In this document: one piece after another, positions 8,111-15,107 of the stretch
Position numbering within the stretch: position 1 is the first letter of the stretch
How the letters are laid out: each line of letters opens with the position of its first letter
Source of the DNA: Desulfobacterales bacterium
Lineage (GTDB): Bacteria > Desulfobacterota > Desulfobacteria > Desulfobacterales > Desulfobacteraceae
NCBI GenBank assembly: GCA_022361395.1
Contig: JAKSAX010000447.1
Span: 1-33,937, forward strand
DNA: 33,937 nt
Direction: 5' to 3'
Position numbers and translations under genes: made by a program
Notes under the pieces: model-generated
What the model was told of the DNA's origin: nothing
Database searches by the model: none
What the model saw: the letters and a program-made list of their open reading frames with translations, nothing else

Positions 8111-8873
8111 ACTCTGCGGTGGTTTTATTCAAAAAGGCCTTAATGCCGTTCTGGGCATCCTCGGAGGTGTTGTTCATGACAATGGTGTTCTTGGCATAGT
8201 GCAATGCCTGGGCATCGGTCATATCGGCCTGGGCATAGAGGCCCTGTTTGCCGACGGCCAGGGCGAAACCGCTGGCCTGGGATACCTGTCCGGCCAACTT
8301 CATGCCTTCGGCATCCAGCTCTTCCAGGGGCACCACCCGGTTGATTAAGCCCAGTTCCCTGGCTTCGGATGCAGGGAAATCCCGGCCTGTCAGCAGCATT
8401 TCCATTGCCGCCTTTCTGCCGATGGCCCGGGTGATCGCCACCATCGGGGTTGTGCAGAACAGGCCTAATTTGACCCCTGGGGTCGAAAACCGGGCATTCT
8501 CCGCAGCCACGACCAGATCGCACCAGGCAGCTAACTGGCAGCCTGCAGCAGTTGCAACGCCCTGGACCACACCGATTACCGGCTGGGGGATTTCGTGAAG
8601 CATCATCATCATCCGGTTGCACTGGTCAAAGATGAATTTATACGCTTTGGTTCCCTGGTCAACCATTTCAGCCAGGTCGTGACCGGCGCAGAAGTGGTTG
8701 CCGCTGGCCTTTAAAACCAACACCCTGACTGATTCATCTGCGGCAACCCTTTCCAGAGCATGGATCATTTCCCGGATCTTTCGGAGGGAGAGGGCATTTA
8801 TCTTTTCAGGGGTGTTCAGTGTCAGGATACCAACGGCATCGGTCTGAGAAAAGGTGATTTCCTTGTAATCCAT
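8109..8873 (-). CDS. Enoyl-CoA hydratase/isomerase family protein
   Basis: A 254-residue crotonase-fold protein of normal length. The first oxyanion-hole motif is HFCAGHDLAEM (about 60-70), and the second is GVATAAGCQLAAWCDLVVAA (104-124). In classical enoyl-CoA hydratase a catalytic glutamate follows at the PE.LG position; here the sequence reads STPGVKLGLF (130-139), with glycine in place of that glutamate. The overall pattern resembles the ECHDC3-like subgroup, whose reaction is unclear. The start has AGGAGA eight bases upstream. It is flanked by a repeat and hairpin upstream and a terminator downstream, so it is likely a single-gene unit or read-through partner of the mttB-like gene. The fold is certain; hydratase activity is doubtful. 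Confidence 0.9.
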   Translation of the reverse strand: MDYKEITFSQTDAVGILTLNTPEKINALSLRKIREMIHALERVAADESVRVLVLKASGNHFCAGHDLAEMVDQGTKAYKFIFDQCNRMMMMLHEIPQPVIGVVQGVATAAGCQLAAWCDLVVAAENARFSTPGVKLGLFCTTPMVAITRAIGRKAAMEMLLTGRDFPASEARELGLINRVVPLEELDAEGMKLAGQVSQASGFALAVGKQGLYAQADMTDAQALHYAKNTIVMNNTSEDAQNGIKAFLNKTTAE

Positions 8874-8930
8874 TCAGCGTCTCCTGGATTTTCGGACAAA
8901 ATATCAGGCATCGACTGCCGGAACAATTGC

Positions 8931-8962
8931 CCCCTCTGAAAATCAGATGAAATTCAGAGGGG
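8931..8962. other. Inverted repeat upstream of the crotonase-family gene
   Basis: CCCCTCTGAA and TTCAGAGGGG form a perfect 10-bp stem with a 12-base loop, 58 bases before the gene start and between it and repeat R2. There is no T-run on either side, so an operator or a weak terminator of the mttB-like transcript are equally possible. Confidence 0.4.
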
Positions 8963-8980
8963 TATAGACATAAACCAGTT

Positions 8981-9083
8981 AGGGATCGCGCAAAAACAAC
9001 TTCACTTAGTCTGTTTACAAAAGCCCTTAAAACATTGGATATTTTGCAAACAGAATGTGAACTGATTCTTACGCGATTCCTTA
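8981..9083. repeat. Palindromic repeat, full form (copy R2)
   Basis: A 103-base copy aligned end to end with R1 (7048-7150), in the same orientation, with roughly 90% identity. The conserved core includes CCTTAAAACATTGG and TTTTGCAAACAGAATGTGA. Its right end overlaps the TAA stop codon of the mttB-like gene (9081-9083). It is again a long imperfect hairpin. TTAG is found on both flanks but belongs partly to the inverted repeat itself, so it cannot be claimed as a target duplication. Confidence 0.85.
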
Positions 9084-10496
9084 GTTTTTCAGTCCTGCAT
9101 ACTGATTCAGGTCAGCTTCAATTTCAGGGGAAATATCGGGTTTTTCATATGCACCAATCCGTTCCGCCACTTTTTGGGTGGCCACTTCATGAATGGCTTT
9201 TTTGCCTGAATTCACCCATGCGTCGTGGCTTTGGCGGCGAGTCAGGCCGGATACATAATACTCTTTTTTGAAATGCTTAAAGGTGGTGGGATGGGTCAGG
9301 TATTCATTGCCGATCCCCACTGACCGGATGGTCTCAAGATTAATTTGCTCATCGGAAAAATCCAGGGGTTTGAACATTCTCAGGATCCTGGCCAGGATCT
9401 CTTCATCCATGATAAATTTTTCGTAGGACATCATCAGGTAAGCACTGAGGATCCCGGCGGACTGGATGATAAAATTACTGCCGCTTCTCAATGTATTCAT
9501 CAAGGCCATTGAAGACTCCATGGCGGCCTGTCCGTCGGGTATGAAGCCATCGGAAATCCCGCCGCTGCCACGGCAGGGGAGGTTGTAGTATTTTGCGACC
9601 TGGGCCTGGGCATTCTGGAGGATCATCTGCTCGGGGGCGCCCACCAGGGGCAGCCCGGTTCTCATGTCCGTTATCGTGCTGGTTCCGCCATATACACACG
9701 GGGCGCCCGGGCGCGTAAGCTGTGCCAGAACCACTCCCGACAAAAATTCCGCATTCTGGAGCACAACAGTGCCCGGCAGCTGTACAGGCCCTGTGGCGCC
9801 TGCCATGACCATCCCCCCGAGCATGTTTGCCTGGCCGTTTTTAGCGTACTCAATAATAGCTCCCGCCATTTCAGAGGAATACTGGAGCGGGGAAAGGGAG
9901 TTGATGATGGCGATCATAACGGCCTTGTCTTTTAGCTGGTCACTGCCTCCCCATGCCATTCCGGCCATGTGGAAAGAATCCCGGGCAGCCTCACGGGAGA
10001 CCGAACTGCCGAAAAAGGGCTTGTCGCACAGAAGAATATTTGACCGGATCATATAGCGGTGTGACGTCAGGGGATCTATATCGCGGGGGTCCACCATCAG
10101 GCATCCGTTCATATTCAATATGTCCGATGTATGAACCAGTTTGCAGAAATTATCATAATCCTCACAGGTGGGATCTCTCATTTCCCCCGAAGCCGACAGG
10201 ATGTGACAGCTCCCGTATCCGGGGGCCAGGGCCATATGATCCCCGCCGATGGTTACGCTTTTGGATGGCTCCCGCCCCTCCAGGGTAAACTGGGAGGGGG
10301 CTGATTCAAGAGCGCTTTCCAGGGTCTTTGAATCGATAAACACCACATCCTGATCTGTTTTAACCCCGTGGCGTTTGAAAATTTCCACAGCTTCCTCATC
10401 CTGGAACCGGACACCGGTTTCCCTGAAAACAGCCAAAGTGGCATCATGAATCCTGGTCAGTTCCGATTGGTCCAACACCTGCATTCTTTCGTTCAT
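9081..10496 (-). CDS. Trimethylamine methyltransferase (MttB) family protein, non-pyrrolysine
   Basis: A 471-residue TIM-barrel methyltransferase of the MttB superfamily. It should move a methyl group from a quaternary or tertiary amine to a corrinoid protein. Family-like segments are GYGSCHILSASGEMRDPT (93-110), the glycine-rich CVYGGTSTITDMRTG (267-281) and LPCRGSGGISDGFIPDGQ (306-323). The reading frame has no internal TAG, so the pyrrolysine of true MttB (position 334 there) is absent. It therefore belongs to the larger set that includes glycine betaine and other methylamine demethylases. No corrinoid protein or corrinoid methyltransferase is adjacent, so its partner is encoded elsewhere. 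It is divergent from a PAS-LuxR regulator, which probably controls it. AAGGAG lies about 13 bases before the start; the internal ATG at codon 5 is an alternative. Confidence 0.9.
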   Translation of the reverse strand: MNERMQVLDQSELTRIHDATLAVFRETGVRFQDEEAVEIFKRHGVKTDQDVVFIDSKTLESALESAPSQFTLEGREPSKSVTIGGDHMALAPGYGSCHILSASGEMRDPTCEDYDNFCKLVHTSDILNMNGCLMVDPRDIDPLTSHRYMIRSNILLCDKPFFGSSVSREAARDSFHMAGMAWGGSDQLKDKAVMIAIINSLSPLQYSSEMAGAIIEYAKNGQANMLGGMVMAGATGPVQLPGTVVLQNAEFLSGVVLAQLTRPGAPCVYGGTSTITDMRTGLPLVGAPEQMILQNAQAQVAKYYNLPCRGSGGISDGFIPDGQAAMESSMALMNTLRSGSNFIIQSAGILSAYLMMSYEKFIMDEEILARILRMFKPLDFSDEQINLETIRSVGIGNEYLTHPTTFKHFKKEYYVSGLTRRQSHDAWVNSGKKAIHEVATQKVAERIGAYEKPDISPEIEADLNQYAGLKN

Positions 10497-10590
10497 TTCA
10501 GTGGAGACTCCTTTTTAAATTACTGGCTGACTGGACAGTAGCACCCTGAAATTTTGAATAAAAGACAGAAAAAAGAGGGGGGAATGACTG

Positions 10591-10620
10591 TATTTACCCG
10601 TCAATAAGACCGGGTAAATA
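10591..10620. promoter_or_regulatory. Perfect inverted repeat between mttB-like gene and its divergent regulator
   Basis: TATTTACCCG, ten bases, then CGGGTAAATA: a perfect 10-bp inverted repeat whose half-sites are 20 bases apart centre to centre, i.e. two helical turns on one DNA face. It lies in the 205-base divergent region, about 100 bases from each start codon. This is the geometry expected for a dimeric LuxR-type activator. It could also fold as an RNA hairpin, but no T-run follows. Confidence 0.6.
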
Positions 10621-10626
10621 AAATAT

Positions 10627-10655
10627 TTGCCTTTTCACATAACGGCTGATATTTT
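10627..10655 (+). promoter_or_regulatory. Candidate promoter of the PAS-LuxR regulator
   Basis: TTGCCT, 17 bases, TATTTT: four of six matches to each sigma-70 hexamer. It lies just downstream of the inverted repeat, placing that repeat at about -55 relative to the likely start point. Confidence 0.35.
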
Positions 10656-10701
10656 TTTTGCCCATCCTTTTTAGAACCGGACGGCAAAGAAAGGCGGTAA
10701 T

Positions 10702-12051
10702 ATGAAAACCCAAGACGGGGCCCAGTCAGAATACGAACTGAACAAATTAAAACAGCGAATCGCTGAGCTGGAACAGGAATTGTCCCTGTCGCAAAAGGAA
10801 CTGGAACAGAGCCGTAAAGAATTTCAATATGCATTTGAAGACCCTGCCATAGGGATGATGCGCACCAGTCCTGAAGGCCATATCCTGGCGGCCAATGCCT
10901 ATGTTTGCAGGATGATGGGATATACCGAGGGCGAGTTAAAGCAGAAACATTATAAAGAGATCACCCATCCCGATGACATAGACGCCAGTGTATTGTCCGA
11001 GCACAAAATCCTTAGCCGGGAGCTGAGGTTTGATCGTCTTGAAAAGCGATACATCAAAAAAAACGGAGAGGTCGTGTGGATCCTTCTGAGTTATTCCATG
11101 CTGTTTGACAGGCATGACCGGCCCATGTATTACGTATGCCATCTTCAGGATATTACCGAGAGAAAAAAGATAGAGCAGGATCTGCAGGCCAGTGAAAAAC
11201 GGTTTGCCCTTTTCATGGATAACCTTCCCGGGGCAGCCTCCATCATGGATCATGACGGGCGGTATATTTACGTCAACGAATTTTTATTGAATCACTGTGT
11301 CAATGACCATCCGGACGGCATTCTGGGATTAACCGACCAGGATCTCTATCCCCCGGATTACAGCCGGCAGTATGAAAAAAATTCCGATCTCACCAAATCC
11401 GAGGGCCGTCCCGTGACATTTGTGGAAACTATCCCGGGCGGTAACACCGCCCCGGGTAGCAGCAATACCCCGGATAGCGGCAGGGAGGAATACTGGCTGA
11501 CCTGCCGGTTTCCGATACTGCTGAAAGACAACCCCCCCCTGCTGGGGTGTGTCCGGCTGGACACCTCGGATCTTATCCGGGCCAAGCAAAAATTAAAACT
11601 AAAGGAAAAAGAACTGGAGAAACATGCTGAAAGCCTGAATGAGGCCAATACGGCATTGAAAGTATTGCTGGATCACCGTGAACAGGAAAAAATTCAACTA
11701 GAACAGAATATGTTCGCCAACCTTAAGAAGCTGGTTTCACCGTATCTGGAAAAACTTGAGAACAAGCCCCTTGACAGAACCCAGAAGGCCTTTTTGGAAA
11801 TCGCCCGGTCCAACCTTGACAGTATTACCTCTCCCCTGGCTGCAAAGTTACTCTCCTGGGAGGCCAGGTTGACACCCACAGAGTTTGATATTGCAGATTT
11901 GATCCGCCACGGCAAATCAACTGATGCCATATCGGAACTATTGAATATCTCCTCAACCACCGTAGCATTTCACCGCCGCAACATCCGGCTGAAGCTTGGG
12001 CTGAAGAACAGGAAAATAAACCTGATGACCCACCTCAGATCAATTTCGTGA
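10702..12051 (+). CDS. PAS-PAS-LuxR transcriptional regulator
   Basis: A 449-residue cytoplasmic regulator. A short coiled coil (about residues 5-38) leads into a first PAS domain (about 35-155, with GYTEGELKQKHYKEITHPDD and the PAC end YYVCHLQDITERKK), then a second PAS (about 160-295, with LPGAASIMDHDGRYIYVNE). A second coiled coil follows (295-345), and the C-terminal 60 residues hold a LuxR-type helix-turn-helix (LTPTEFDIADLIRHGKSTDAI, then NISSTTVAFHRRNIR). There are no membrane segments and no kinase or receiver domain, so it most likely senses a ligand, redox state or flavin/haem through PAS and binds DNA directly. It is divergent from the mttB-like gene, and similar regulators commonly lie next to such genes, so control of mttB is inferred. 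The ribosome binding site (AAAGGCGG) is moderate. Confidence 0.88.
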   Translation: MKTQDGAQSEYELNKLKQRIAELEQELSLSQKELEQSRKEFQYAFEDPAIGMMRTSPEGHILAANAYVCRMMGYTEGELKQKHYKEITHPDDIDASVLSEHKILSRELRFDRLEKRYIKKNGEVVWILLSYSMLFDRHDRPMYYVCHLQDITERKKIEQDLQASEKRFALFMDNLPGAASIMDHDGRYIYVNEFLLNHCVNDHPDGILGLTDQDLYPPDYSRQYEKNSDLTKSEGRPVTFVETIPGGNTAPGSSNTPDSGREEYWLTCRFPILLKDNPPLLGCVRLDTSDLIRAKQKLKLKEKELEKHAESLNEANTALKVLLDHREQEKIQLEQNMFANLKKLVSPYLEKLENKPLDRTQKAFLEIARSNLDSITSPLAAKLLSWEARLTPTEFDIADLIRHGKSTDAISELLNISSTTVAFHRRNIRLKLGLKNRKINLMTHLRSIS

Positions 12052-12132
12052 ACAGCCTGTTTTCACCGCCGTGAACCACCTGCCTGCACCCGGAGCAGAT
12101 TTTTTCCGGTTAAAAAACGGTAGGAATAAAAA

Positions 12133-12198
12133 CCCGTTTACTCCGGATTCTGCGTCACTGGTGCCGGACTCCTCAACTGGAATTCAGGTTTAAACGGG
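12133..12198. terminator. Convergent terminator between PAS-LuxR and DUF364 genes
   Basis: CCCGTTTA (12133-12140) pairs with TAAACGGG (12191-12198), enclosing a second possible stem TCCGG/CCGGA. On the minus strand the stem is followed by TTTTTATT. The two genes converge here, so a bidirectional terminator fits. The 50-base loop makes it less than ideal. Confidence 0.4.
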
Positions 12199-12207
12199 AA
12201 TTTTGTT

Positions 12208-13026
12208 TTACCCGATTCCGGTATATGTCTTTTTTTGAAAACAGGTCATTTCAGTGGCATTTCCCCAGCGTTTGCCCTGGGAGATAAGTGACATAAACTC
12301 ATTCCCGTCTTTCACCACCCGTCCCCCCACGACATCCACGCCCCGGGCAAAAAGCGGATCGGGAAAATATCCGGCCGTTGGCCCGACAACGGAGACAAAT
12401 GCGTCAGAGGAGCAATTGCCAAGGATGTTATCAAGGGAATTGTTCAGTACTGTCGTACTGGTGCACAGCACCTTATTGCACGATTTCAACTGACCTGTAT
12501 CCAGTGTGATGGGCAGGTCAGGATACTTTTCCATTAATGACTCATTTTTTTCAATGACAACGAGTTCGGCGCTCACATCACGGATCATCTTCACCAGGCC
12601 GGAAAACAGGCCGACCATGCCGATTCTGTCTCCTTTTGATATGGCCAGCAGGCCCAGGGAATCTGTTGTGGATTCCGCCTTGAACCGGGTTGTTTTCATG
12701 ACATGCTGGCAAATGGCATTAATGGCGGCAAGGCTGATCATCTCTTTTACCGGGTCTTCATTGCCGAATTCAAGGGCAAGTTCTTCAGGATTTTTTCCCA
12801 TAAAATCTTCCGGTTTCAAAGCAAGATAATCGGCCATTTTTTCATCAGGCAAAAGAATGTAGCTTACCCCTGCTGCCCCGCCCTCAAGACCGATTGCCAT
12901 AAATTGAGCGTCTTTTTTCTGGCCTCCCTTATAAAACGGCGGGAAGAACAGAGAGGAAACAGGCGGAATTGTATACTGCGATGATAAGCTTTCAACCATT
13001 TTTCTGAATTCATCTTTAAGACTCAT
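12208..13026 (-). CDS. DUF4213/DUF364 domain protein (putative metal-chelation family)
   Basis: A 272-residue soluble protein. Roughly residues 1-95 match the DUF4213 enolase-like N-terminal domain in character, and 100-265 the DUF364 Rossmann-like domain, seen in DRIGMVGLFSGLVKMI, SCNKVLCTSTTVLNNSLDNIL and VVGPTAGYFPDPLFARGVDVVGG. The family is often labelled putative heavy-metal chelation on structural grounds, without a proven reaction. In anaerobes such genes lie near metal, cofactor or methyltransferase loci; here the near neighbours are the minCDE operon and the PAS-LuxR/mttB pair. The start has AAGGGGATG just upstream. A terminator lies between it and minE, so independent expression is likely. 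Family assignment is good; function unknown. Confidence 0.8.
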   Translation of the reverse strand: MSLKDEFRKMVESLSSQYTIPPVSSLFFPPFYKGGQKKDAQFMAIGLEGGAAGVSYILLPDEKMADYLALKPEDFMGKNPEELALEFGNEDPVKEMISLAAINAICQHVMKTTRFKAESTTDSLGLLAISKGDRIGMVGLFSGLVKMIRDVSAELVVIEKNESLMEKYPDLPITLDTGQLKSCNKVLCTSTTVLNNSLDNILGNCSSDAFVSVVGPTAGYFPDPLFARGVDVVGGRVVKDGNEFMSLISQGKRWGNATEMTCFQKKTYTGIG

Positions 13027-13042
13027 ATCATCCCCTTAAACT

Positions 13043-13071
13043 AAAAGCGCCCGGAGCCGTCAGGACCGGGC
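13043..13071 (-). terminator. Intrinsic terminator after minE
   Basis: On the minus strand GCCCGG and CCGGGC form a stem around an 11-base loop, followed by GCTTTTAG. It lies about 40 bases after the minE stop codon and closes the minCDE operon. Confidence 0.6.
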
Positions 13072-13109
13072 ACTTTGTCGATTTGTTCGATCACTTCCCA
13101 GAAAAAATA

Positions 13110-13376
13110 TCAGGTTTTCTTCCGCTTAACATGAAGAATGGGTGTATTAAAAACCAGAGCCGAGACATCGTCATCCCGCTGGACTTTCAGCTCCAGTGAA
13201 TCCTTATCGATTTCAAAGTACTTTGAAATCACATTTACGATATCGGTTTGAAGATCGGTGAGGGTGGTATCATTCACCTCCAGCTTGTCGTAGATCAAAG
13301 AGAATTGGAGCCTTTTCTTGGCTTCGTCTTTTGAATTTTTCTGACCGGTAAACCGTTTCAACAGTCCTTGTAGCAT
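13110..13376 (-). CDS. minE: Cell division topological specificity factor MinE
   Basis: An 88-residue protein of standard MinE length. The N-terminal segment LLKRFTG is the membrane-binding and MinD-interacting start. KDEAKKRLQFSLIYDK matches the conserved anti-MinCD helix region, and the C-terminal half (DLQTDIVNVISKYFEIDKDSLELKVQR) is the dimerising topological domain. MinE stimulates the MinD ATPase and drives the pole-to-pole MinCD oscillation that keeps the division site at mid-cell. It lies 10 bases after minD and is the last gene of the minC-minD-minE operon. Confidence 0.95.
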   Translation of the reverse strand: MLQGLLKRFTGQKNSKDEAKKRLQFSLIYDKLEVNDTTLTDLQTDIVNVISKYFEIDKDSLELKVQRDDDVSALVFNTPILHVKRKKT

Positions 13377-13386
13377 CCAACTCTCC

Positions 13387-14184
13387 TTATTTTAACCCGA
13401 AGGTTTTGCTGATCTTGCCCCACATACTGGTTTTATGGGAGGGCACCTCAATGGGAAGATCTTTTTCTCCGTTAAGCCGCCGGGCGATCCGTTTAAATGC
13501 CTGGCCCGCCTTGGAGTCGTTCTGCAGCACTAGCGGGGTTCCGGTATTGGAGGAAATCAATACCTTTTCATCCATGGGTACAAGCCCGGCCAGTTCAATG
13601 GACAGCACCTCCATTACATCCTCATGGCTCAGCATCTCTCCCCGTGCCACCCGGGCCGGTTCAATGCGGTTTACGATGAGTTTGGGCTCCAGGGAGCGGG
13701 AGTAGAGCAGGCCGATGACCCGGTCTGCATCACGGACCGCAGAGACATCAGGGGTGCAGACCACAAGAGCCTCATTGGCCCCGACAATGGAGTTTTCAAA
13801 GCCGCGCTCAATCCCTGCCGGGGAATCCATGATGATATAGTCGAATTTTTTCCGCAGCTCTTTGGCCACCCGCTCAACCCCTGCGGTGGTCAGGACATCC
13901 TTGTTGTCACTCTGGGAGGCGGGAATCAGAAACAGGTTTTCAATCCGCCTGTCCCGGATGGCGGCCTGGTCTATTTTGCACCGGCCCTGAACCACATCCA
14001 CGATATTAAAGACAATACGGTTCTCCAAACCCATGACCACATCAAGGTTTCTCAATCCGATGTCCATGTCGACAATGGCCACCCTGTTTCCTTCAAGGGC
14101 CAGGGCCGCACCAATGGATGAGGTTGCCGTTGTTTTGCCAACACCGCCCTTTCCTGATGTTACGACAATTATTTTTCCTTCCAA
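13387..14184 (-). CDS. minD: Septum site-determining ATPase MinD
   Basis: A ParA/MinD-type ATPase with the deviant Walker A motif GKGGVGKTT, the DMDIGLRNLD switch region, DSPAGIE (Walker B side) and a C-terminal amphipathic membrane-targeting helix (WGKISKTFGLK). It recruits MinC and MinE to the inner membrane. I place the start at a TTG (14184) giving MEGKIIVVTSGKGG and 265 residues, which fits family length and has GAGGTG five bases upstream. An in-frame TTG at 14196 would add four residues but lacks a good ribosome binding site. It is co-transcribed with minC, 57 bases upstream, and minE, 10 bases downstream. Confidence 0.96.
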   Translation of the reverse strand: MEGKIIVVTSGKGGVGKTTATSSIGAALALEGNRVAIVDMDIGLRNLDVVMGLENRIVFNIVDVVQGRCKIDQAAIRDRRIENLFLIPASQSDNKDVLTTAGVERVAKELRKKFDYIIMDSPAGIERGFENSIVGANEALVVCTPDVSAVRDADRVIGLLYSRSLEPKLIVNRIEPARVARGEMLSHEDVMEVLSIELAGLVPMDEKVLISSNTGTPLVLQNDSKAGQAFKRIARRLNGEKDLPIEVPSHKTSMWGKISKTFGLK

Positions 14185-14241
14185 TTCACACCTCAATTCA
14201 TCTAATTATGTTTAAATCTGTTCATTTTAAGTGGCTTCCGG

Positions 14242-14931
14242 TTAAATGGCTTCCGGCCAGGGCATTCGCCTAAACGGGCTGGCCTTCATATAATCTTTGA
14301 CAACAATGGCCTTTTCTTCCACTGCGGCAAACTCAGGGCCTGCGCCTTCCCCCTCATCACTGCCTGCCGCCGATATGGTGCCGATCTTCACATGGCTGGG
14401 GTTGAATGCCAGGGAAAAGACAATGGCATCTTCATTGTCAGGAAATCCCGCATGAACTTTACCGGATAATTTTCCCAGTATGATGACGTCACCGCCGGCA
14501 AGAATCTCTGCGCCCGGGTTTACATCCCCGGTAATCACCAGGTGTTTTTTGGCATTTATCTTCTGGCCGGACCGAACCCGGCCCCGCATCATCAGGACAT
14601 TGCTTCTATGGTGGTTCCAGCCGCGGGACAGGTCCCGCTGCCGTATACGCTCCGTTGGAATGGATCTTTTTTTAGGAGAGGTCAGTATTTTCCCCAGATC
14701 AAAATTATTTTCCAGATGCGTCTTAATCTGCCGGATAAGATCTTCCTGGCCCCGGGCATCTCCCACATCAAGGGTGACATCCGCATTCACGGCCAGATGC
14801 TTGAGATTTTTTATCAATTTATCAATTTCAGAGATCAGAACCGCTTCCGGATGGGAAGGATCAATGGTAATCCAGAATCCCCCGCCGGCCCCTTTTAGTT
14901 TAACAGGTGCGGCATTGTCAAAGTGTATCAT
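14242..14931 (-). CDS. minC: Septum site-determining protein MinC
   Basis: A 229-residue FtsZ-assembly inhibitor. Residues 1-105 form the variable N-terminal FtsZ-binding domain; residues about 120-225 are the C-terminal beta-helix domain with the typical GRVRSGQKINAKKHLVITGDVNPGAEILAGGDVIILGKLSGKV pattern (shown here only in part: GDVNPGAEILAGGDV, LGKLSGKVHAG). MinD binds the latter. A basic linker (SPKKRSIPTERIRQRD) joins the domains. First gene of the min operon, with GGAG four bases before the ATG and a near-consensus promoter 75 bases further upstream. The C-terminal tail beyond about residue 200 is acidic and poorly conserved. Confidence 0.92.
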   Translation of the reverse strand: MIHFDNAAPVKLKGAGGGFWITIDPSHPEAVLISEIDKLIKNLKHLAVNADVTLDVGDARGQEDLIRQIKTHLENNFDLGKILTSPKKRSIPTERIRQRDLSRGWNHHRSNVLMMRGRVRSGQKINAKKHLVITGDVNPGAEILAGGDVIILGKLSGKVHAGFPDNEDAIVFSLAFNPSHVKIGTISAAGSDEGEGAGPEFAAVEEKAIVVKDYMKASPFRRMPWPEAI

Positions 14932-15004
14932 TGAACTCCATAATTATAGTCGTTGTCAGCCTGTTCAGTGAACCAGCGTCGGGAACCAGGCGATTATTGA
15001 AGGG

Positions 15005-15033
15005 AATATAAAAAATCGGCAAACCCGTGTCAA
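15005..15033 (-). promoter_or_regulatory. Promoter of the minCDE operon
   Basis: Read on the minus strand: a perfect -35 TTGACA (15028-15033), a 17-base spacer and -10 TATATT (15005-15010, five of six). It lies about 75 bases before the minC start codon and after the terminator of the kinase gene. Confidence 0.7.
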
Positions 15034-15044
15034 GACATGGTCAT

Positions 15045-15065
15045 AAAAGCCGGACCAGACTCCGG
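15045..15065 (-). terminator. Intrinsic terminator after the histidine kinase gene
   Basis: On the minus strand CCGGA, six bases, TCCGG then C and TTTT. It is 43 bases beyond the kinase stop codon and just upstream of the min promoter. A second small hairpin (GAACAATAAATTGTTC) overlaps the kinase stop region. Confidence 0.6.
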
Positions 15066-15107
15066 ATTTGCCGGGTAAAAGGGATCTGCCGGTTGCTGAT
15101 GAACAAT

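Noticed and set aside
8014-8199. 61-codon plus-strand frame between arsR and the crotonase-family gene
   Set aside because: It runs across a clear terminator and antisense into the crotonase gene, and has no ribosome binding site.
9081-10496. Pyrrolysine-encoding MttB
   Set aside because: No in-frame TAG is present; the frame is continuous for 471 codons.
12052-12207. Possible riboswitch or small RNA
   Set aside because: The stems are explained by a convergent terminator, and no known conserved motif was recognised.
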